A stretch of DNA of 8,426 bases, taken from positions 1 through 8,426 of the forward strand of contig JAXDLT010000075.1 of assembly GCA_034666465.1 (NCBI GenBank), read 5' to 3'. A program made the position numbers and the translations under genes. The notes below the pieces were generated by a model. The model saw only the letters and a program-made list of their open reading frames with translations, searched no databases and had not been told where the DNA came from. The stretch comes from CF-96 sp028287605 (GTDB taxonomy: Bacteria > Chloroflexota > Dormibacteria > Aeolococcales > Aeolococcaceae). The stretch's first letter is position 1, and each line of letters starts with the position of its first letter. Below, in pieces: positions 1 to 4,907 of this stretch.

Positions 1-1526
1 CCGGCACGGGCGGAGAAGTCGAGCGCGAAGGGAACGGTCAGCTCGCGCTCGCGGGCGGCCTGCACCAGGGCGGCGCCGACGGGATGCTCGGAGGCCCGCT
101 CCACCGCCGCGGCGAGGCGCAGCAGGCGGGCCGGGTCGCCGTCGACGGCGATCACCTCATGCACGCGCATGCGGCCGGTGGTGAGGGTGCCCGTCTTGTC
201 GAAGATCACCGTGTCGATGCGGCCGCAGCGCTCCAGCACCTCCCCACTGCGGATGAGGATGCCGTTCGCCGCCGCCCGCCCGGTGCCCACCATCAGGGCC
301 ACGGGGGTGGCCAGACCGAGCGCGCACGGACACGCGACGATCAGCACCGCGGTGGCGGCGAGGACGGCCTGGGCGGCGTCGCCGCGCACCATCAGCCAGG
401 CGGCGGCGGTGAGCAGGCTGAGGCCGATGATCACCGGGACGAACACCCCGGCGACCCGGTCGGCGAGCCGCTGCGCCGGCGCCTTGTGGGCCTGTGCCTC
501 CTCCACCAGCCGGCCGATGCGGGCCAGCGCGGTGTCGGCGCCGACCGCGGTGAGCTCGACGAGCAGGGCGCCGTCGCGCGAGAGGGTCCCGCCGGTGACC
601 GCGTCACCGGCGTGCTTGTCCACCGGGATCGGCTCGCCGGTGAGCATCGACTCGTCGACCGCGCAGGCGCCGCTGAGCACCCGCCCGTCGGCGGGGATGC
701 GGTCGCCGGGACGCACCCGCACCACGTCGCCGGGGCGCAGGGTGGCGACCGGCACCCTCTGCTCCTGCTCCGCGTCGCCTCCCGCCGTCACCAGCAGCGC
801 GTCGCCCGGGGCGAGGTCGAGGATGCCCCTGATCGCCGCCGAGGCGCGGCGCCGCGCCCGGGCCTCGATCCAGCGGCCGAGCAGCAGGAAGGAGATGATC
901 AGCGCCGCCATGTCGTAGTGGAGGTGGCCGCGCATGTCGACGCCGCCGCCGGGGTCGTGCACGTGGACGCCGGCGGTGAGCAGCTCGTAGCTCGAGTAGG
1001 CGAAGGCGGTGAGGGTGCCGAGCGCCACCAGCGTGTCCATGCTCGTTCCCCGCCGCCGGGCGCGCTCGACGGCGCCGCGCAGGAAGGGATAGCCGGCCCA
1101 GAACTGGACCGGCGTCACCAGCGCGGCGACCAGGCCGCGCGCCCAGGGCTCGTGCGGCCAGCCGATGCTGAGCACGGTGGCGGCGACCGTCAGCGGCCAC
1201 GCCACCAGCAGCCGGAGCCGCAGCCGCGCCTCCTCCACGCCGCCGCCCTCGGGCGCAGCGGGCGCGGGCAGCGCGCGGTCGCGCTCGCGCGCGCCGTAGC
1301 CGGCGCGCTGGACGGCGAGGAGCACCGCGGCGGTGCCGGCCTCGTCGGGGTCGTGCTCGACGGCGGCGCGGGCGGTGGCGTAGTTCACGGTGGCGCTCGC
1401 CACCCCGGGCACGCGGCCGAGCACGCGCTCGAGCCGGGCGGCGCAGGAGCCGCAGGTCATCCCGGTGACGTCGAGGTCGAGGTGGCGCAGCGCCGCCGGC
1501 GGGGCGCCGGCGTGGCTGGTGGTCAT
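1..1526 (-). CDS. copA: Cu(I)-translocating P1B-type ATPase, N-terminal 508 residues (3' end outside window)
   Basis: Inner-membrane ATP-driven exporter, probably of Cu(I). The reading frame runs from ATG at 1526 to the left edge with no stop. Order: one N-terminal heavy-metal-associated domain with the metal-binding motif MTCGSC (residues 23-28); hydrophobic segments around 105-215; actuator domain with TGE (296-298); membrane segment with the CPC metal site (399-401) typical of Cu(I)/Ag(I) ATPases; phosphorylation motif DKTGT (443-447, Asp443 phosphorylated); and the start of the nucleotide-binding domain with SEHP (479-482). The rest of the N and P domains and the last helices lie off-window. 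The ATG places the metal-binding domain at the usual distance from the terminus, but no clear Shine-Dalgarno precedes it. It is divergent from the His/Met-rich gene at 1711 and lies near csoR, which supports copper rather than zinc/cadmium. Family assignment is very secure; substrate is inferred from CPC and context. Confidence 0.96.
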   Translation of the reverse strand, partial: MTTSHAGAPPAALRHLDLDVTGMTCGSCAARLERVLGRVPGVASATVNYATARAAVEHDPDEAGTAAVLLAVQRAGYGARERDRALPAPAAPEGGGVEEARLRLRLLVAWPLTVAATVLSIGWPHEPWARGLVAALVTPVQFWAGYPFLRGAVERARRRGTSMDTLVALGTLTAFAYSSYELLTAGVHVHDPGGGVDMRGHLHYDMAALIISFLLLGRWIEARARRRASAAIRGILDLAPGDALLVTAGGDAEQEQRVPVATLRPGDVVRVRPGDRIPADGRVLSGACAVDESMLTGEPIPVDKHAGDAVTGGTLSRDGALLVELTAVGADTALARIGRLVEEAQAHKAPAQRLADRVAGVFVPVIIGLSLLTAAAWLMVRGDAAQAVLAATAVLIVACPCALGLATPVALMVGTGRAAANGILIRSGEVLERCGRIDTVIFDKTGTLTTGRMRVHEVIAVDGDPARLLRLAAAVERASEHPVGAALVQAARERELTVPFALDFSARA

Positions 1527-1569
1527 CGTCGGGACAACTGCGCGTCCGCGCTGTCGGGTGCGCAGTCCA

Positions 1570-1581
1570 CCCCACCTGGGG
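1570..1581. promoter_or_regulatory. Candidate CsoR-type G-tract operator upstream of copA
   Basis: CCCCACCTGGGG forms C-tract/G-tract arms around a 4-bp centre, 43 bp upstream of the copA ATG. A further GGGG run follows at 1583-1586. CsoR operators are typically such G-tract inverted repeats, often flanked by TA-rich ends. Those ends are missing here, so this box is weaker than the one at 3788-3806. Regulation of copA by CsoR would fit the locus, but in such GC-rich DNA the arms could arise by chance. Confidence 0.35.
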
Positions 1582-1667
1582 AGGGGCTCTCCGCGCTCGA
1601 ACCGCGCCGCGTCGATTGTGTCACCGTTGCCACTTTCGCAGACAGCGCACGAAGTTCCGTGGGACGG

Positions 1668-1703
1668 TACTCTGTGATGCGACAGAAGTCTGCTCGGGGG
1701 GAG
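1668..1703 (+). promoter_or_regulatory. -10 element and Shine-Dalgarno of the gene at 1711
   Basis: TACTCT at 1668-1673 fits a TAnnnT -10 box. No convincing -35 hexamer is visible upstream. A strong purine-rich ribosome binding site (GGGGGGAG region, about 1695-1703) ends 7 nt before the ATG pair at 1711/1714 and supports that start. The same TACTCT hexamer stands directly before the KdpD-like gene at 7170-7175. Confidence 0.45.
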
Positions 1704-1710
1704 CGTCCTG

Positions 1711-2292
1711 ATGATGGCGCACAGAGAGGGGCCTGCCGGTGTCTGGTGGTTCTTCCTGCTCGCCTTCGCCCTCACCGGTCTCTACTGCGTCAGCCGGTGC
1801 CTGGTGCGCCAGAACTGCGGACGGTCGCATCGCGACCAGCACGCCTCCCATGCGCTGATGGCGGCCGGGATGGTCACCATGTTCGGGCCCCTCATGGTGA
1901 CCGGTACGGCGCGGTGGATCTGCCAGGGCGTGTTCGCCGCCGCCGCCGCGTACTTCCTGGTGGCCGCGGCGCGCTCCTGGCGCCTGGGGCGGACCCGCGA
2001 GACGCTCTCCGGCGTCCACCACTCCATCGCCAACGCGGCCATGGTCTACATGTTCGCCATGCCCGGCCTGGCGGTGGTCGGACTGACCACCGTGCTGATC
2101 GCCTACTTCATGGTCGAGGTGCTCGTCGACGGCTGGCTCCTCACACAGCACGCCTCGCAGGGCGGGCGGCGCCGGTCGTGGGAGGGCGCCACCCACGCCA
2201 GCCGCATCCTCATGGCGGCGGGGATGGTCTACATGTTCGCGGTCATGGACGACGTCGCGAACGCGGGCGTGCACCACCATCATCTCGGCTGA
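1711..2292 (+). CDS. His/Met-rich integral membrane protein, DUF5134-like, with three repeated H..M..GMV.MF motifs
   Basis: A 193-residue protein of unknown function, probably in the cytoplasmic membrane. Hydrophobic stretches lie near residues 11-30, 67-87, 105-137 and 164-180. A motif recurs three times: HALMAAGMVTMFGP (47-60), HHSIANAAMVYMFAMP (103-118) and HASRILMAAGMVYMFAVMD (162-180). Each copy puts a His just before a helix lined with Met, and the protein ends in HHHHLG. The repeat and length resemble, from memory, the actinobacterial DUF5134 family; this could not be checked by search. His/Met-rich helices beside copA and csoR suggest a copper-related role such as binding, sensing or passing on the metal, but this is inference from context. 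The start follows a strong ribosome binding site. It is divergent from copA across 184 bp. Confidence 0.85.
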   Translation: MMAHREGPAGVWWFFLLAFALTGLYCVSRCLVRQNCGRSHRDQHASHALMAAGMVTMFGPLMVTGTARWICQGVFAAAAAYFLVAAARSWRLGRTRETLSGVHHSIANAAMVYMFAMPGLAVVGLTTVLIAYFMVEVLVDGWLLTQHASQGGRRRSWEGATHASRILMAAGMVYMFAVMDDVANAGVHHHHLG

Positions 2293-2360
2293 CCGAGACG
2301 CGGGGACGACGCGGAGATCGGTGAGAGTGACCATGACCCTGCTTCCTGTGGAGGGGTTGT

Positions 2361-2397
2361 GCCGCGACGGTCGCGGCGGCGGGCGCGAGGGCCCGCC
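2361..2397. terminator. Two back-to-back GC hairpins between convergent genes
   Basis: GCCGCGA/TCGCGGC (2361-2377, 7 bp, 3-nt loop) is directly followed by GGCGGGC/GCCCGCC (2378-2397, 7 bp, 6-nt loop). They sit in the 114-bp gap between the 3' ends of the genes at 1711-2292 and 3108-2407, where a bidirectional terminator is expected. No U-tract follows on either strand, so intrinsic termination is not certain. Confidence 0.4.
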
Positions 2398-2406
2398 CGA
2401 GAGACG

Positions 2407-3108
2407 TCAGGAGGCCGGCAGGGTGACGGGCGGAGGCCGGCGCAGGAGGTGGAGCCCCCACCGGTCGCGCGGGGAGCCGGAACGGGACGAGCGCGGACGC
2501 GGCGCCTGCTGCGAGCGCACCAGGGCGGCGAGCAGGACCCGCGCGAGCCGCCGGCATGCGATCACCGCCCGGCCGCGCCGGAGCAGCGCGTGCTGCAGCA
2601 GCAGGACCACGGCGACGAGGCACGCCGCCACCGCGAGGTGGACCAGCGGCGCGGCCCGGTGCACTCCGGCGATCGCCCCCAGACCGGGCGCGGCCACGCC
2701 TGCACGCCACGCCTCCAGGTTCTCCTGGAGGACGTAGAGCACCAGCTGGGGGAGCGCCAGCCCGAGCAGCAGCGGGCCGAAGCGCAGCCCCTCGCCGAGC
2801 GGCGGCGGGGCGGGGACCGGGCCGGTGCGCCCGCGCCAGGCGCGGGCGACGGCGTCGCGGGCGGCGCGCAGCCGCAGGCCCAGCTCCCACCAGGCCTGGG
2901 CGCAGCGCAGCCCGGCGGCGGCGGCGAGCACCGAGAGCAGGATGCCCGCAGGAAGCATGTATCCGTGGACCGAGCCGGTCAGCTCCGCGCGCATGCCCAC
3001 CGCGCCATGGACGCGCACGTACTCCGCGGTGTGGCCCAGCCACACCCCGAGGAAGGGGAGCAGGGTGATCCCGGCTGCCGTCCAGCGGTGGCGTGCGTAC
3101 CCGCGCAT
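2407..3108 (-). CDS. Four-helix membrane protein of unknown function with conserved-looking histidines
   Basis: I do not recognise this family. From the ATG at 3108 it is 233 residues. Predicted helices lie near 10-27, 48-67, 109-128 and 153-175, followed by a strongly Arg/Pro-rich, probably cytoplasmic C-terminal tail (178-233). Polar residues that look functional sit at helix edges: LGHTAEY (His26, Glu29), VRVHG (His34), HGYM (His48), LQEN (128-131 region), and His150/His157. This pattern could bind heme or metal, which would fit the copper neighbours, but it is only suggestive. The frame stays open upstream to an ATG at 3360. I chose 3108 because the extra 84 residues are low-complexity and because a -10 box ends 7 nt before this ATG, implying a leaderless mRNA. 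It is convergent with the His/Met-rich gene and lies downstream of csoR in the same direction. Confidence 0.75.
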   Translation of the reverse strand: MRGYARHRWTAAGITLLPFLGVWLGHTAEYVRVHGAVGMRAELTGSVHGYMLPAGILLSVLAAAAGLRCAQAWWELGLRLRAARDAVARAWRGRTGPVPAPPPLGEGLRFGPLLLGLALPQLVLYVLQENLEAWRAGVAAPGLGAIAGVHRAAPLVHLAVAACLVAVVLLLQHALLRRGRAVIACRRLARVLLAALVRSQQAPRPRSSRSGSPRDRWGLHLLRRPPPVTLPAS

Positions 3109-3115
3109 CGGGCAG

Positions 3116-3144
3116 AGGATACCGTGAGGTGTGGGGGGCGTCGA
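3116..3144 (-). promoter_or_regulatory. Leaderless promoter of the four-helix membrane protein gene
   Basis: On the minus strand TCGACG (3144-3139) and TATCCT (3121-3116) are separated by 17 nt. The -10 box is followed by 7 nt and then the ATG at 3108, so transcription would start at or next to the start codon. No Shine-Dalgarno is present, which is consistent with leaderless translation as known in high-GC Gram-positives. Confidence 0.5.
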
Positions 3145-3150
3145 CGTCCC
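3135..3150. promoter_or_regulatory. 16-bp palindrome overlapping the -35 of the four-helix protein gene
   Basis: GGGnCGTCGACGnCCC, symmetric except for one central-flank pair (G3138/T3147). It covers the -35 hexamer on the minus strand, a position from which a bound protein would block RNA polymerase. No regulator is assigned. Confidence 0.35.
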
Positions 3151-3155
3151 TCTAT

Positions 3156-3198
3156 GAGAAAGAGGCGAGTGCGGCTGCGAGAAAGGGGCGAGTGCGGC
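3156..3198. repeat. Direct repeat pair, 20 bp, 19 of 20 identical
   Basis: GAGAAAGAGGCGAGTGCGGC (3156-3175) is repeated at 3179-3198 with a single A-to-G change, at a 23-bp period. The pair lies just upstream of the promoter of the four-helix membrane protein gene, roughly 50-90 bp before its start. This is the usual place for activator binding in tandem on one face of the helix. A simple local duplication is the alternative. Confidence 0.7.
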
Positions 3199-3203
3199 GA
3201 ACG

Positions 3204-3222
3204 TGTCACCGTGGCGGTCACA
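3204..3222. promoter_or_regulatory. Inverted repeat TGTnACCGnnnCGGTnACA, candidate operator
   Basis: A 19-bp imperfect palindrome with seven matching pairs, in the gap between the end of csoR and the start of the four-helix protein gene, next to the direct repeats at 3156-3198. A half-site with the same ten bases (GTGTCACCGT) occurs at 1618-1627 in the copA / His-Met gene intergenic region. It looks like a dimeric regulator site, but no family is assigned. Confidence 0.35.
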
Positions 3223-3326
3223 ACTGATCGGCGTCATGGCATCCCGCATGCGATGTCCCCGGCCCAGCTGCTCGAAGGTGCCCGCATGGTGGGGCCTCCG
3301 CACGCGGGTGTCAACGGGTCCGGCGA

Positions 3327-3358
3327 TGCCGTTTTCGCTTGCAGTGGTGCCGTTTCGC
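3327..3358. repeat. Short direct repeat just beyond the csoR stop codon
   Basis: TGCCGTTTTCGC (3327-3338) and TGCCGTTTCGC (3348-3358) differ by one T and repeat with a 21-bp period. They lie within 40 bp downstream of the csoR stop. They do not form a terminator hairpin, and no csoR terminator is visible. Function unknown. Confidence 0.4.
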
Positions 3359-3363
3359 ACGGG

Positions 3364-3657
3364 TCAGCGCCCGGCGAAGCGATGCACCACCGCCATCAGC
3401 TCGTTGACGGTCTCGTCACCCCTTCCCCGGGCGACGTCCTCGACGACGCAGTTGGCGATGTGCTCGCGGAGCAGGATGAAGCCGATCTTCTCGAGCGCCG
3501 CGACGGCGGAGCTGATCTGGGTGAGCACGTCGGGGCAGTACCGCTCCTCCTCGACCATCCGGGCGATGCCGCTGATCTGCCCCTGGAGCCGGCTGAAGCG
3601 GGCGGCGAGCTCCTCCTTCGACGCCTGGTAGGAGCCCTTCCGGGCCTTCGTGGCCAC
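3364..3657 (-). CDS. csoR: CsoR-family Cu(I)-sensing transcriptional repressor
   Basis: A 97-residue all-helical repressor expected to bind its operators without copper and to release them when Cu(I) binds. The ligand set is complete with family spacing: Cys41, His66 and Cys70, matching C36/H61/C65 of the Mycobacterium tuberculosis protein. The second-shell residues Tyr40 and Glu86 are at the corresponding positions. This separates it from RcnR (nickel/cobalt) and FrmR (formaldehyde) relatives. The start is GTG at 3657, preceded by GGAGG with 8-nt spacing. The gene is divergent from a metallothionein-like gene whose promoter holds a CsoR-type box and lies about 1.8 kb from copA, so both are likely targets. 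The length is normal for the family and no defect is seen. Confidence 0.95.
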   Translation of the reverse strand: MATKARKGSYQASKEELAARFSRLQGQISGIARMVEEERYCPDVLTQISSAVAALEKIGFILLREHIANCVVEDVARGRGDETVNELMAVVHRFAGR

Positions 3658-3675
3658 CGACCTGCCCTCCGCGCG

Positions 3676-3706
3676 AGGAGGCCACCGCTGATGCCGGTGC
3701 CCTCCT
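3676..3706 (-). promoter_or_regulatory. Inverted repeat at the csoR transcription start / leader
   Basis: AGGAGG(3676-3681)...CCTCCT(3701-3706) plus the inner arms CACCG/CGGTG form an 11-bp stem with one mismatch and a 7-nt loop. It lies between a minus-strand -10 box, TAGAAT (3717-3712), and the csoR ribosome binding site (3670-3665). It could be an operator at the start site or a hairpin in the leader RNA. The -35 of this promoter is poor. Confidence 0.4.
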
Positions 3707-3779
3707 GGGGCATTCTACACCCAGCTCCGCATGACCGGGGTGGCGTCCGTTCAGGGTCGTGACGAACCGGCGACGCGCC

Positions 3780-3809
3780 TTGACGCCATATGCCCTATGG
3801 GGGTATGGT
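3780..3809 (+). promoter_or_regulatory. Promoter of the metallothionein-like gene
   Basis: TTGACG (3780-3785), an 18-nt spacer and TATGGT (3804-3809) form the best sigma-70-type promoter in the window. The predicted start is near 3816, giving a leader of about 60 nt. AAGGAG (3866-3871) then lies 5 nt before the ATG at 3877. Confidence 0.75.
3788..3806. promoter_or_regulatory. CsoR-type operator in the promoter spacer
   Basis: ATATGCCCTATGGGGGTAT has TA-rich ends, C-tract and G-tract arms and a TAT centre, the form known for CsoR boxes. It fills the spacer between -35 and -10 of the metallothionein promoter and overlaps the -10, so bound CsoR would block RNA polymerase. It is also about 130 bp upstream of the csoR start and could feed back on csoR. 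Confidence 0.75.
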
Positions 3810-3838
3810 GACCGACACCGCGACAGGACGTGGCGAGC

Positions 3839-3864
3839 GACCGAGCACCGAGACCGAGCACCGA
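3839..3864 (+). repeat. Perfect 13-bp tandem duplication in the metallothionein leader
   Basis: GACCGAGCACCGA occurs twice head to tail, ending just before the AAGGAG ribosome binding site. It is probably a small tandem duplication that sets leader length; no coding role. Confidence 0.7.
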
Positions 3865-3876
3865 GAAGGAGTGACC

Positions 3877-3996
3877 ATGAAGACCAGGACCAGCATGGCT
3901 GAGGGCTGCGGCTGCAGCGCCGGCTGCAAGTGCGGCCCCAACTGCGCGTGCACCGCGACCGACAAGTGCAGCCCCGGCTGCACCTGCGCCAAGTAG
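3877..3996 (+). CDS. Small cysteine-rich metallothionein-like protein (39 residues)
   Basis: Nine cysteines in 39 residues, arranged as four C-x-C pairs and one lone Cys: CGC, CKC, CAC, a single C, CTC. The core is CGCSAGCKCGPNCAC followed by CSPGCTC. There are no aromatic residues and no histidine, typical of metal-thiolate cluster proteins. It probably buffers cytoplasmic Cu(I). The start is the ATG at 3877, 5 nt after AAGGAG; an in-frame ATG at 3790 lies upstream of the predicted transcription start and is rejected. It is divergent from csoR and has a CsoR box in its promoter, so copper-induced expression is expected. It is not obviously the mycobacterial MymT sequence, and the spacing looks closer to C-x-C-rich metallothioneins of other groups. 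Zinc or cadmium binding is possible in vitro. Confidence 0.85.
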   Translation: MKTRTSMAEGCGCSAGCKCGPNCACTATDKCSPGCTCAK

Positions 3997-4056
3997 CGCA
4001 GCCCGGGGAACGGCGCCGGGCGTTCGAGGAGCACGTGACCGCGCTGGTGGCCATCG

Positions 4057-4077
4057 CCGGCCGGGCCGACCCGCCGG
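4057..4077. terminator. Hairpin between convergent metallothionein and crotonase genes
   Basis: CCGGC...GCCGG with inner GGG/CCC, a one-base bulge and the 4-nt loop CCGA. It lies 60 bp after the metallothionein stop and 12 bp after the crotonase stop on the other strand. The position suits a bidirectional terminator, but no U-tract follows. Confidence 0.35.
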
Positions 4078-4089
4078 TCTGAGCGGGGC

Positions 4090-4872
4090 TCAGCGCCCCT
4101 GCCAGACCGGCGGCCGCTTCTCGGCGAAGGCCACCGCACCCTCGCGGGCGTCGGCGGAGGAGAACACCGGTGCGGTCAGCTCGCTCTGCCGGCTCCAGGC
4201 CTCGGACTCCTCCCAGTCGACGGCGGAGCGGATGATCTGCTTCGAGACCCGCACCGCCAGCGGCCCGTTGGCGGCGATGAGCCCGCCGAGGCGCAGGGCC
4301 CGGTCGAGGGCGGCGCCGGGCTCGCAGAGCTCGACCACCAGGCCCACCTCGTAGGCGCGCTCGGCGGTGATCGGCTCGCCGGTGAGCGCCATCTGCATGG
4401 CGACGTGGTAGGGGATGCGCCGGGGGAGGCGGAGCAGGCCGCCGGCCGCCGCGGCCAGGCCGCGCCTGGTCTCGGGGATGCCGAGCCGCGCACCGCGGGC
4501 GGCGACCACCAGGTCGCAGGCGAGCGCGATCTCCAGGCCGCCGGCGAGCGCGAAGCCCTCGACCGCGGCGATGATCGGCTTCTCCGGCGGCCGCTGGCAG
4601 ATCCCGGCGAAGCCGCGGTCGCCGGCGCGCGGCGACTCGCCACGGACGAACGCCTTGAGGTCCATGCCCGCGCAGAAGAAGCCGCCGGCGCCGGTGATGA
4701 CCCCCACCTGCAGGGTGCTGTCGGCGTCGAGCTCGTCGAGCGCCGCGGCGACGCCGCCGGCGACCGCGCCGTCGACGGCGTTGCGTGCATGGGGACGGTT
4801 GAGGGTGATCACGAGCACGCCGTCGCGCCGCTCGGCGAGGACGGCGGCCGCGCCGGTGTCGGCGGTGGTCAT
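4090..4872 (-). CDS. Enoyl-CoA hydratase/isomerase (crotonase) family protein
   Basis: A 260-residue cytoplasmic crotonase acting on acyl-CoA thioesters, most simply hydrating 2-enoyl-CoA in fatty-acid or related degradation. Both acidic residues of classic hydratases are present: Glu114 in AGGLEIALACD and Glu134 in LGIPETRRG. The oxyanion-hole segments FCAGMDL (66-72) and LAGG (109-112) are also intact. GLAAAAGGLLRLPRRIP (138-154) and the C-terminal EGAVAFAEKRPPVWQGR are typical of actinobacterial single-domain members. The start is ATG at 4872, with GGAGG 5 nt upstream; longer in-frame extensions only overlap the upstream gene. It follows the tandem KdpD/USP gene by 35 nt on the same strand, so the two are probably co-transcribed although no functional link is obvious. 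The exact substrate cannot be told. Confidence 0.93.
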   Translation of the reverse strand: MTTADTGAAAVLAERRDGVLVITLNRPHARNAVDGAVAGGVAAALDELDADSTLQVGVITGAGGFFCAGMDLKAFVRGESPRAGDRGFAGICQRPPEKPIIAAVEGFALAGGLEIALACDLVVAARGARLGIPETRRGLAAAAGGLLRLPRRIPYHVAMQMALTGEPITAERAYEVGLVVELCEPGAALDRALRLGGLIAANGPLAVRVSKQIIRSAVDWEESEAWSRQSELTAPVFSSADAREGAVAFAEKRPPVWQGR

Positions 4873-4907
4873 GAGCTCCTCCGCTGGGTGCGCTGAACCG
4901 CCCAGGA

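Noticed and set aside
84..2324. 746-codon plus-strand open frame across copA and the His/Met gene
   Set aside because: It runs antisense to copA and out of frame with the real gene at 1711; composition is low-complexity and no family is recognisable.
3109..3360. N-terminal extension of the four-helix membrane protein to the ATG at 3360
   Set aside because: The extra 84 residues have no protein-like features and cover the direct repeats, the palindromes and a leaderless promoter for the ATG at 3108.
2359..3762. 467-codon plus-strand open frame across the four-helix gene and csoR
   Set aside because: It is antisense to csoR, which is secure by its C-H-C ligands, and to a membrane protein with clear hydrophobic segments.
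3790..3876. Longer 68-residue version of the metallothionein starting at 3790
   Set aside because: Its start lies inside the promoter and CsoR box, upstream of the predicted transcription start; the ATG at 3877 has a good ribosome binding site.
3903..4082. Open plus-strand frame ending ...RAFEEHVTALVAIAGRADPPV, resembling the tail of a lost gene
   Set aside because: It has no ATG with a ribosome binding site and overlaps the metallothionein out of frame. It may be a gene remnant, but chance is as likely, so it is not annotated.
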